From assembly GCA_018350325.1 (NCBI GenBank), contig JAEVLN010000002.1, positions 4,323,456 through 4,387,455 on the forward strand: a stretch of 64,000 nt of DNA, given 5' to 3'. The first letter of the stretch is position 1; each line of letters starts with the position of its first letter. Below are positions 46,701 to 57,687 of this stretch, one piece after another. The stretch comes from Globodera rostochiensis. Taxonomy: Eukaryota > Nematoda > Chromadorea > Rhabditida > Heteroderidae. Below the pieces are notes generated by a model, which was not told where the DNA came from, made no database searches, and was given only the letters and a program-made list of their open reading frames with translations. The position numbers were made by a program, and so were the translations under genes.

Positions 46701-47830
46701 TTTTTAAAAGAATTATGTTATAATTTTTATAATTAGGTAAGATTTTTTATTTTACTTATTTAAGCTTATTATGTTTATCCTGTCAAATTATATTTTTTTG
46801 ATTAAATCTCAATTAATTTATATTAAGTCAGCGATGTCAACTTTTATAAGAAATTTGTTACAATTTTTATAATATGGAAAGATTTCATATATTGCTTAAT
46901 TATGCTGTATTATGGCTATCCTAGCTGAAATTATCTTTTTTTGATTACCATCCCATTAAGTTAGCGATGTCAAATTTTATAAGAATTATGTTATAATTTT
47001 TATAATTAGGTAAGATTTTTTATTTTACTTATTTAGGCTGTATTATGTTTATCCTGTCTAATTATCTTTTTTTGATTAAATCTCAATTAATTTATATTAA
47101 GTCAGCGATGTCAACTTTTATAAGAAATTTGTTACAATTTTTATAATATGGAAAGATTTCATATATTGCTTAATTATGCTGTATTATGGCTATCCTAGCT
47201 GAAATTATCTTTTTTTGAATACCATCCCATTAAGTTAGCGATGTCAAATTTTATAAGAATTATGTTATAATTTTTATAATTAGGTAAGATTTTTTATTTT
47301 ACTTATTTAGGCTGTATTATGTTTATCCTGTCTAATTATCTTTTTTTGATTAAATCTCAATTAATTTATATTAAGTCAGCGATGTCAACTTTTATAAGAA
47401 ATTTGTTACAATTTTTATAATATGGAAAGATTTCATATATTGCTTAATTATGCTGTATTATGGCTATCCTAGCTGAAATTATCTTTTTTTGATTACCATC
47501 CTCTTAAGTTAGCGATGTCAAATTTTATAAGAATTATGTTATAATTTTTATAATTAGGTAAGATTTTTTATTTTACTTATTTAAGCTGTATTATGTTTAT
47601 CCTGTCTAATTATCTTTTTTGGATTACCATCCTCTTAAGTTAGCGATGTCAATTTTTATAAGAATTATGTTATAATTTTTATAATTATTTCTTATTTAAT
47701 CTTATTATGTTTATCCTGTCAAATTATCTTTTTTTTGATTAAGTCTCAATTAATTTATATTAAGTCAGCGATGTCAACTTTTATAAGAAATTTGTTATAA
47801 TTTTTATAATATGGTAAGATTTTATATATT
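46691..47830. repeat. AT-rich higher-order tandem array (alternating ~141/133-bp monomers)
   Basis: Nine monomers each begin with GCGATGTCAA, at 46691, 46831, 46964, 47105, 47238, 47379, 47512, 47643 and 47769. Spacing alternates 140/133/141/133/141/133 and then shortens. Two monomer types (one with AATATGGAAAGATTTCATAT, the other with AATTAGGTAAGATTTTTTAT) alternate, making a dimeric unit of about 274 bp. The first monomer forms the 5' edge of the env-like frame. Confidence 0.92.
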
Positions 47831-48005
47831 GCTTTTGATGCAAGATATCAAACCCGAGGGAGCCCTAAGATTTGTTTTCCCCTCCAAAACCGGGGACCCT
47901 CGAGACTTGCTTTCCCCGACTTATTTGTGCCGTCAAAAACCGGGGGACCCCAAATTTGTCAATTTTACAGTATTTATAGGCTCTGGATCACGATCACACA
48001 TATTT

Positions 48006-51000
48006 CTATGAGTTTCCACAACTAAGGCATTTGCTCTTCTTGAGTTTGCCCGCGTTTTGCAACATCAGCGCGGTCTGCTTCAGCTGATCATCCTCTGTCT
48101 TTAGCATTTCCCTGAAAGAAATTTAATTGAAGTTATTAAATTCCAAATTATGTGACGAAATGGCGCGTGTTTGAAACAGATCCCGCCTGCCTTTTGCTTT
48201 GAGAATCAAAAAATCAATCTCGAAAGCTTTAAAGGAGAAAAATCTTCAGAATCTCGTCAAGATCATAGAAAATTCTACCCGGGCTGACTAGGAAAAACAA
48301 ATCAAACAAAATCGGTATCCAGAAGCTCTCAGTATGTTGAACCTTTGATCAAGCGAAAGAAACAATTAGTCTTCTAAAAAAAGTTATAGCTTGTATTATG
48401 GCATCGAGGGGTCAAAATAGTGACATTTTATGTCAAAAAACAAATTTTTTGAAGGGAGGTGGTTGGGTCCGCGGTGCCGATAGGCGCCGCCGTGATTTTT
48501 TGAAGATCAAGGAGCACTATTTTTGGGAATTATTCATTCTTCCCTCAAAAATGCCAAACTGACCCCAACCGCCACCCTTGGTCAGGCTATAAGTTCGTAG
48601 CAAATCGGGAAGCCGATTGGGTACTTTTCCGTTATGGGGCCACACATTCAAATGTAAAAAAAGGTAACCAAATTTACTGAAAACATTGTATATGGGGATT
48701 CAAGGGTGCTTGACAATATTTTTAAGATCTGACAACATCTAAGATTTTTCTATGATGGATTCGTTAGGCTTAGGCCTAAGCCACCCTGGCTCGGGGCCGT
48801 TGAACCTGCGCTAAAATATGCTTGTTCCATTAGTTTCCGCACCTAAGAAACACCTATAAAAGTGGTTTCATGTGATTAAAGTTACAAAATCATTGATTTT
48901 CAAAATCTTAGATGTTGTCAGATCTTAAAAATATTGTCAGATTCATGATCAGCACCCTTGAAACCCCCATATACGATGTTTTCAGTAAATTTGCGGACTT
49001 TTTTTAAAATTTGAGTGTGTGGCGCCATAACGGAAAAGTACCGCCGAGTGGGACAGAGGTGAAGTTTCTCGATGACTTTTTCCCTACTTTAATTTTACTA
49101 GATCGATATAATATTTTTAGGTAAATGGGAGTTTATTTTGAATACGAAATCGGGATTTCAAATGATTTCAAAAACATTATTCTTCTTTGGCGCGATCTGC
49201 GGCGCCGGACGACTTTAATGCCTTGTATTCCGGAACTTTCATTCACCGGATTCCGGGATGATCCGCCGCTACTTTTGTAATGCGAACTCACCCGACAAGC
49301 AGCAATAGTGCCGTCTCCACATTGGTGCCATCCAATGCGCTCGTCTCGATGAAATCGGTGCCCAGCAGCTGCAAAAACATTGAAGCAAAAAATATTTGGG
49401 ATCGAAAGTTTCAGAGAAAAAAAGACTTGGGGTCTGGATCTCGGAAATTTGCTTGAACAATTTTTAGTGGATAATCAGAAAAGAAAATCCCTTTTTTTGC
49501 ATTTTTCGAATTTTCCTAAAATTTGGCATTTTAGAGACATTAGGCCAGAAAATGTGTAACAAAATCCGTCTGGATCTGGCTTCTTGATCACCGGGACAAC
49601 TTACCCAGATTAGAGCCCAATTTTATTTGAAAAAACTTTTCGTTTCAATAAAAAACCCACACCTCCGACAAATTTTCGCCCTCTTTTCTCGTCACAAAAC
49701 TTGACGCGACGTCTTTTGTTGTGAGGTCGTCCGACGCATTGCGCAGGTCCACTTTATTGCCGACCAGCAGAATGGGCACTTCCTTCATGGTCGAGTCCTG
49801 GGTGGCGGCCTTATTATTTCACACATTTTTTCATAAAATAAAATTTACTACGTAAGGCACGGACGGCATACATTTTTTCAAATAAAATTAAAGAAACAAT
49901 AAAATAAAACCGTTCGGTCTCTACTAGAGCCTCGGTCGAGACGAGATCTCGTCTCGAGGATCTCGAAAAATCTCGACGAGATTCTCGAGAAATCTCGACC
50001 TCGAGATCTCGCTCGACTAAAAATGAGCTTCACGAGAATTTCGAGACCGAGATTTTTTCGAGAATCTCGACTCGAGATCTCGCTCGAAGCTCAAGTCCGG
50101 GCTCTACTCTCTACTCAAAAGGTTTTTTTCTTTGGTATCCGCACAATTATTTAAAAAAAAACCCTAATTTGTAAGAAATAGTTTGATTGAGATCGGTGTT
50201 TGTTGTAGCCCCCGGGGGCAGCGTCCAATTGCCTTTTAATTGACCCAAAAACTCGGGACCCGAACATTTGATGACCTTAACAGTCTCAATCCAATCCCGA
50301 ATGCGCAGAAAAGAACGATCAATTGAGCAATCGTAGACCAAAATTGCTCCGTCCGCGCGGCGAAAGTACGAATTGCACAGACTGCGAAATCTGAATTTTA
50401 TAAACATTTTGAATTTTTTCTTCGTTTTTTCGAAATTTTTTTCACCTCTCTTGTCCTGCCGTATCCCTAAAAATTTTTTGAAAAATAATTTCATTCAATT
50501 TAAAAGCTGAACAAACCAAAGCTGAACGGCAATGTTTTGTTCACCGACACGAACACTTTTGACATGAAAATCGACGCCTAAAATATTGATTGATAATTTT
50601 AAATGTTTCATTTAAATCGACGCCTAAATTTTGCATATTTAAAATCGACGCCTAATTTAGCAGTTTACTTAATTTATTCGTTAATGTAAAAAATCGAAAA
50701 TTCCGTTCGCATTGAAGCAAATTTAAAGATCTACGCTTAAATCTTTACGTTTTTAGTTAATAATTCAAAATAGTCTGAAAATGCGTCGTCGTTATTTTAG
50801 TCTTAAAATGCGCAATAATTCTTTTAATTTTGTGACCCAAAGTGCTGGCAATGTTCGTCTGGAAAATGCCCTTCACAATTCGCATTATAATTGACGATTT
50901 GCCAACCGCTGCATCGCCGCACATCACCACACGAAAAGTTCTGTCGGGAGGTCCAGTGAACTCTTGAAGGGCCTACAAAATTCAAAAATTTGAATTTTCA

Positions 51001-54000
51001 AACAAAAATATTGTGCAGTCGTCTGTATGCCTACTCTTGACCATCCACGGCATTTTTATTGTCCCCCTGACATAGCGTCTCCAACATCTCAACTCCCGAC
51101 GCCGTCCTTAACCTCTCAACCCCCGAAATGCCGTCCCGACTCTTCTCAACCTCTGAAATGCCGCCTTAACCTCTCAACCCACGACATTCCGTCACGACTC
51201 TTCTCAACCCACGACATTCGTCACGACTCTTCTCAACCCACGACATTCCGCCACGACTCTTCTCAACCCACGACATTCCGTCACGACTCTTCTCAACCCA
51301 CGACATTCCGCCACGACTCTTCTCAACCCACGACATTCAGCCACGACTCTTCTCAACCCACGACATTCCGCCACGACTCTTCTCAACCCACGACATTCCG
51401 CCCGCACGACTCTTCTCAACCCACGACATTCCGTCACGACTCTTCTCAACCCACGACTCCGCACGACTCTTCTCAACCCACGACATTCCGCCAACGACTC
51501 TTCTCAACCCACGACTCCGCACGACTCTTCTCACCCACGACATTCCGTCACGACTCTTCTCAACCCACGACATCGCCACGACTCTTCTCAACCCACGACA
51601 TTCCGCCTTCCGCACGACTCAACCCACGACATTCCGCCACGACTCTTCTCAACCCACGACATTCCGCCACGACTCTTCTCAACCCACGACATTCCGCCAC
51701 GACTCTTCTCAACCCACGACATTCCGCCACGACTCTTCTCAACCCACGACATTCCGCCACGACTCTTCTCAACCCACGACATTCCGCCACGACTCTTCTC
51801 AACCCACGACATTCCGTCACGACTCTTCTCAACCCACGACATTCCGCCACGACTCTTCTCAACCCACGACATTCCGTCACGACTCTTCTCAACCCACGAC
51901 ATTCCGCCACGACTCTTCTCAACCCACGACATTCCGTCACGACTCTAGACCATGCACGGAATATCGCATCCTGACATCCCAAACCTTCGACATGGCGCTC
52001 TAAACAATTCCCGAACAGACACCCCCCGAAGGGTCGGTGGAGACTGGATTTTTTGCGGAAGGATGGACCCCTTGGTCTGATCACTGGGCCAAGTGCCTAC
52101 GGCTAATTTGGCGCGCCGATCACTAACCTGAACCTTCGTTCTCTCGACTCTCGTGGACATCAAAAAAAAAACTAATCGATTTGGTGCTCAAGTCTACAAA
52201 AGCCAATTCTCTTCGCGCTCTTTATTGTCATCACGGGCAGTTCCAATAATAATAATAAATAATATACGGTAAAATACACCAACCATGGCATTGCCGTTGG
52301 CCGTAAATTGTTTTGCCATCATTAATTGCTGATCGAGTGTCATTGGCACTGGTGACACGGTGTCCACAGAAGCGGACGCGCATCTGAACAAATCGTGATC
52401 CGAAACGGACGAAGTGGCACGGGATCCGGCTCCGTACGTTCTTGGCGGAAATCCTGAGTCTTTGATATGCGAATTTTTTATTTTGATCAAGAACTTGATT
52501 CGTGTTCGTGATCAGACCATGATTAATAAAATCGGATATGTTTAAAAAAATTTTTACATGTTAATTAGGGTTGTGCACGGTCGGTTAACCGAACCGAAAC
52601 CGAAAACCAGGGGCCGAAAAAACTGGCATAACCGGTAGCCCATCCCCGGTTTTCCGTTTCGGTTTAAAAAATAAAAAACTAATGATGGAATTTTTATGAG
52701 AGTTTGTTGTGAAAATTAAAAATATCAGACATTTTGCCAAAAAATGATTCAATTAATAAATTAAGTTTGCACAATTTAATTTTTTACATCAAAAATTGCG
52801 AGAAAATTGGGTTGTTTGTCGAAAAACAGGCGGCATAAGAGGTCAGGCGGTGCCGATAGGCGCCGCCGGGAAAAATGTTTGAATATTTTCAGTCTTCAAA
52901 GAAAAATTTTAAATTTTTAGACAAACAAAAGCTGTATCCGACATATTCCAGCGTTCGGGTCCGATAAATTTTGTTCAATAGATCAGATTCTGTCTGATCA
53001 TCCATAACTGGTTTAGAAATACCAAATAAAATTGTAAAAAGAAGGACCGTTGTCATCGTCCGGTGTTTGCAAATGTGGTGGACTGGTGGCCGAACTGTCG
53101 GGAAAGGACATCAACGAATCGTTTCGTGAATACGGCGACAGAAAGGCGCTCAGGGACGGGTGCTGGTGCAGCTGCAACAGAATTAATTAAAAGAGTCACA
53201 AATATTGTTTTTAAATTTTTTGTTTCAAAATCGATTAAAACATTAAGTAAAACTTGGGAGGGTTCAGCCCCGAGCGGCGGAGGGTATGTCCGGCTTCGGG
53301 GGCAAAAAACCACGACCAATGTCTGCGACGCTCGGCAGAATTTCCCGTAAGAAACAGTCTTTGTTGATTTTGGCCCCCAGATTCATGAAAATCGGGGGTT
53401 TTTTTCTGTTTTGCAAAATCCAGCCCAAACCATCACAAATTGGGGGTGTTGGGAGTGGGTGACAATATGACTTAAGAGGAGATTCTGAGTTACAAATTCG
53501 GATATTGTGATGGTTGTGGTAAGCTTTAATAGTGAACATTTTTTTGTCTGAGATGAGTATGTCCTGAGGTGCGGCCCGCGGGCGATTTTTTCCCCGCGCG
53601 CCTGCGTCGCTGCATCAAAGCAGAAGGAAGGGCACGTCAAATCTCATTGAATTTTGTTGTTCTTTATTTTGTTCTCTATCTAATGGTTGTTTATTTGATT
53701 TTTTTGGTTGTGTTTACATAAAGTTATGGAAAAAAGCTCAGCGTCCAAAGACTTATTTGTCACCCTGTAAGTACCAGAATGACATCCCGGACTTTTTACA
53801 AAAAATGCGGAAATTATCCAGAATTCACAAAAATTGGCATATTTTTCGTAGTTTTGGATCAATTTTCAAGAATTTTTAAACATATATTAAAAAAGAGGAA
53901 ATTTTTAATGGGTTTTGTAATTATTATTTGCAATAATTTCAAAATTTAATTAAAAATTTTTTGAATTTTTCGGTTTCGGACATTTTTAGGAGCCGGAATT

Positions 54001-57000
54001 CCGTTGCTCGACATATTTTTTTTGGCAGCCGGTTACATCCCTGCTGGTTGGCCCTAAAGCCTCCTCCTAATTAAAAAAAAGTATTTAGATGAAAAAATAT
54101 TCAGTTTTAAAAAGATTGAAAATAATGATTGAAATATATATATATAAAAATTTTGATTATAAAATAAAATTTAAAATAATTCTCTGATGTGATCAAATCA
54201 TTCAAAAAAATCCTGATCAAAAAAGCAGACTAAAATGAGAGTTTTGACCATGTTCAGTTGTTTGATGGCCGAAGTGCGTTGGTCCAACGCTCCGCGCAGG
54301 TTGTCGTTGGTGTCGTGCAGGCGTTTGTTTGCATCACTAATAAATGAAATAATTTGTTGTTGTTGAAAATTGGTTTCCTAAAAACATGTCTCCTAGAGTA
54401 GATCGGCATCGGGATTTAAAAAACATCTGAATTGATCGGGATTGAGCGGAAAGGGAATTTTAAGGGAAATCGGGATCGGGATTGATACTATCTAGATCAG
54501 GCTTATAAGGAGAGTTCGGCTTGGGGATTAAAAGACCAGGAGTTTATAAGATGAAGTTGACTAAATACTGGTCAACAAAGTCGGGACTAATTGACTAAAG
54601 CAAAGATTTTAAACCCGGGATTATATAAAGAAGAATTTCAGTCCCAACTGGACAATCTCAATCCCGCTTTACTCACTCAAAACTGATCAAAAAATGTGTG
54701 CCAAACAATTGGTTGTGTGTGAAACGCACTAGAGCAGTTGCAGCTGGCGCTGGATTTGTTGTGCTTCCGCAGCGGACGGTTGCTCATGCTCTTGTTCCAA
54801 TGCCATCAACAGTGTCCGGTTCTCGTACTCACTCTTGATCTCGACCAGCTCCGCCTTGATCAGTGTCATCTCCAGATGGTTCTCCGCCAAATTGTTCTTC
54901 AGCGTCCGATTTTCGCGAGCAATTTCCTAAAAAACAAAAGCAAATTAAGCAAAGTTGATCAGTCTCTGAACAATGTATTTTGATGATCAGACCCTGACAA
55001 TGTCATTGAATTATCAGAATCTGATCAATGTTTCTGTTAATAAGATTAGGTGCTTAATCAATCAGTGTCCCTTGCTGGTTTCCTTAATGACCAGACTCCG
55101 GTTACTGTCTTTGAACGATCAGGATCTTTGAATGACCAGACTCTGATTTACATCCTTCAGTGATATCCTTGAATAACCAAGCTCTGGTCAATGTCTTTGA
55201 ATGATCAGACTATGAGAGAGAGAATTTAAAGATAATACTTTGTCTGATCAGCATACTTAATGATTAGACTCTGATCAATGCTCTTGAATAAGCAACAATC
55301 AGGGTACTTAATGATCAAACTAAGGGTCTGATACTGCCCTCAAATGATCAGGCTCTGGTCAATGTCCTTGAATGATCGGACTTTGATCAATGAATTCCAT
55401 TGAATGGGCTTGAGCCCTTAAGGGCATTAAAATGAATAAAATCCAAAAATGACTCGCCTCAAGTTTCTCCTTCAGTTTGTCCTGGTTTCCGTTCTTCTGC
55501 GCCTCCTTCTTCAACATTTTTTCCATTTTCTGAAGGTGTTCAATGTTGGTCTGCAGGTCGCCCATCTCGCGCTCCAATCTTTCCTTCAGTTCCTCCTTTT
55601 CCTTGGCCAGCCTTTCACGCTCCTTTTTAAAAAAATAGGGAAATAAATTGTTCCTGATCCGATTAATTTCATGGGATTCTCAATCAAAAACAAAATAAAA
55701 AATTGATCGGGCTGTTAATCAAATTGGATTAATTTATCGGTATCCCGACAATGAGAATAAGCGTCGATTGAATTATCGACCAGGGTTTTGAAACTAGCGG
55801 CATTTTCGTTAACCAAATTCGGCACTTTACACTGACTTCTTCGCGTGCTTTCTTCTCCGCTACGAGCAATTGCTGATCAATTTCGTTTTCCAACGCGGCC
55901 ATTCGTTTGTTGTAACTTTCGCGTTCTCTAAAATAAACAAAAATTTCGCCGAAATTTATTTGCGCAAAAATACGCATTCTAAAATTTTTTAAGAGCCCAA
56001 CCCCATGGAAATTCATTTGCCTTTTTTTTAATTTCAGTTATAATATTTAATGCTTAAGAATGCTAAATGTTTAAAATTTCTTACAAAAAAATATTACGGT
56101 GTATGATAATAGTACTGTGTAAGGACATCCAATCACTTACGCTTTCTGCTGGTGCTGTAATCGTTCATTTTCATCGCGTTTGTGATCAATTTCTCTGAAC
56201 ATTTCAAATTTTTGCGTGCCCATTTTGGCCAAAATGTCCACCTGCACAGATTGCCAACAACCTCTTCGAAACGGCTCATAATTTGTGGCACTCCGGACGA
56301 CTGCAATTCCTCGTAGAGCTGAAGCACTTCTTCCTTACTTAAAAATGTTTTTGTTAATATTTCCTGATCTGATCTGAAACAGCAAACCCCGAAACTTCTT
56401 TTGTCGGGGTTTTTGGTCCCCGAAACACAAAAACCGGAAACCCAAATAAAAACATTCCAGGATCAGCCAGCCCCCGAAAATTATCGATCAATTTAAATTA
56501 ACAAACAAAATAATTGCACGGTTTTAAATGTCAAAAATAGAGTGTATTCTCTTGCCATGGGATGTCCAATGTCATTTGTGGCGGCACTTTGAATGTCTGG
56601 TCTTTGGTCAGTCTGGGCGGCTTCGGTCGCCTCTTTAAATTAAATTAAATTTAAATTTGTAAAATTAAATTTGCCTAAACAAAGCCTAAAAACATTTTAA
56701 TTTAATTTTTGTGCCTCACCCCTTCCAAAAAGCTTAAAATTGACTTTTACCCTCGGATAATTGAAAGTGCCATTGGCCACGTTGGATGTGTGCCCTTCAT
56801 CGGCGGCACCCTCGTCGCCCAACAAAATGTGCACTTCCTGCTGGTCCTCGTCCTCAAAATATTCGGTTGTGCTGATTTTTCGTTGCATTCCATTAAAGCC
56901 TAAAAAATTTAAATAAATTCAAAATACAATAAAATTTTTGCTTAATTTATTCATTGAATTGTACCTCGAGACTCGCCTTTGCAAAGAGTTTCTTCAAAGC

Positions 57001-57687
57001 CAGCAACAAACTCGGCCTTGTCAATGGAACCCGAGCTAAATAAGACGGGGGTAGACTTTGTTGTGATCTGATCTGGGCAACTGATCAGATCAGCTCAAGG
57101 ATAAGTCAACTTGAACGGATCACATGACACACTGAGGGCATAAAAATTAATATTTGACAGGAAAAAAATGATTGGATCAGGGTCAGATCTGTGATCAAGC
57201 TATCTTTAGGCTGGATCACTATGACACTGGTCAGACCGCTATCCGGATCATGACATACTGAGAAGATACATCTCTGATTTGACCCAAAAAGGTGATCAAA
57301 ACAAGGTCAGATCCATGATCAGATAAATGTTTTTAGGCTGGGTCATGATGACACTGATCAGACGCGATTCGATTAACCAAAATTGAAGGCCCCCAGCAAA
57401 ATTACTTATTTGTGTCCAAACAGGAGAAAATGAACGTAATTTCTTCCTCATTCAGCTGGGGGCATGCCAGGTGCAGGTCGTCCTTCGTTAAAAAGCCCTA
57501 AATTTTAAAATTCAAGCTTGAAAGCGCCATTTTTTTGGGGTGTATTTGGTTTTGTTTTTTGAATTAGTGCCCAAATTATATTATATTTTATACAATTCGT
57601 TGTTGAAATTCGACCACCAACTTTTTTCCCGCTGTCACAAAGTTCAAACAGTTCAGAAACGTGGTTTCTTGGCGCAGCGTTTGACAT
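48006..57687 (-). CDS. rsef-1: RASEF/RSEF-1-type Rab GTPase with EF hands and coiled coil
   Basis: A large Rab-family GTPase expected to act in membrane trafficking. The start is ATG 57687 (MSNAAPRNHVSELFELCD). The first EF-hand (CDSGKKGFLTKDD) lacks several Ca ligands; the second (DTNNSGSIDKAE) is complete. Charged coiled-coil exons follow: 56751-56899 (STTEYFEDEDQQEVH), about 56240-56337, 55832-55927, 55456-55625 and 54732-54930. Linker exons lie at 53049-53175 and 52284-52458. Rab exons are 50837-50972 (CGDAAVGKSSIIMRI, P-loop), 50517-50577 (VDFHVKSVRVG), 50446-50466 (DTAGQE, 21 nt), 50276-50390, 49663-49797 (LLVGNKVDLR), 49292-49368 (ETSALDG) and 48006-48112 (tail KKSKCLSCGNS, with Cys for possible prenylation). 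Exons in the coiled-coil part are approximate. One intron holds a 30-bp minisatellite and another a large palindrome. Confidence 0.88.
48600..49060. mobile_element. palindromic element in the last rsef-1 intron
   Basis: Arms at about 48625-48752 and 48893-49045 are inverted copies (AGATCTGACAACATCTAAGA and its complement; TTTACTGAAAACATTGTATA and its complement; TACTTTTCCGTTATGG and its complement). The loop of about 140 bp carries TTAGGCTTAGGCCTAAGCC, also present at 10830-10848. No ORF and no clear target duplication were seen. Confidence 0.75.
49927..50105. mobile_element. CTCGAG-rich MITE with TAGAGCC ends
   Basis: The ends TAGAGCCTCGG and CCGGGCTCTA are inverted. Flanking octamers GTCTCTAC and CTCTCTAC match at seven of eight bases, suggesting an 8-bp target duplication. 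The interior is TCTCGAGAATCTCG-type palindromic sequence. It lies in an rsef-1 intron between Rab exons. Confidence 0.6.
51175..51950. repeat. 30-bp minisatellite, about 25 copies
   Basis: The unit is CACGACTCTTCTCAACCCAC followed by GACATTCCGC. The unit length is a multiple of three and lacks stops in some frames, so it creates long open frames on both strands (RHDSSQPTTF on plus; ECRGLRRVVA on minus). These are not treated as genes. Several copies are shortened between 51395 and 51620, and the copies from 51620 on are nearly identical. It sits in the rsef-1 intron just before the P-loop exon. Confidence 0.93.
52846..52869. repeat. GC-rich hairpin motif copy
   Basis: GGCGGTGCCGATAGGCGCCG continues to 52869. 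The two halves pair as a 10-bp stem around GATA. It is the same motif as at 10246, 10359, 27003, 27127, 34174 and 48471. Confidence 0.8.
56828..57300 (-). repeat. source copy of the inverted segmental duplication
   Basis: This segment of the rsef-1-like gene (EF-hand exon, introns, start of the MQRKIS exon) matches 43160-43626 in opposite orientation, with only scattered differences by eye. The arms lie about 13 kb apart. This copy is the functional one because it continues into the rest of the gene on both sides. Confidence 0.88.

Noticed and set aside
46691..47830. LTR of the env-bearing element
   Set aside because: It is a tandem array of short monomers, with no TG...CA ends and no second copy on the other side of the ORFs.
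51027..51974. 315-codon plus-strand frame of RHDSSQPTTF repeats
   Set aside because: It is produced by a 30-bp minisatellite inside an rsef-1 intron. Equivalent frames exist on the minus strand and there is no start context or domain.
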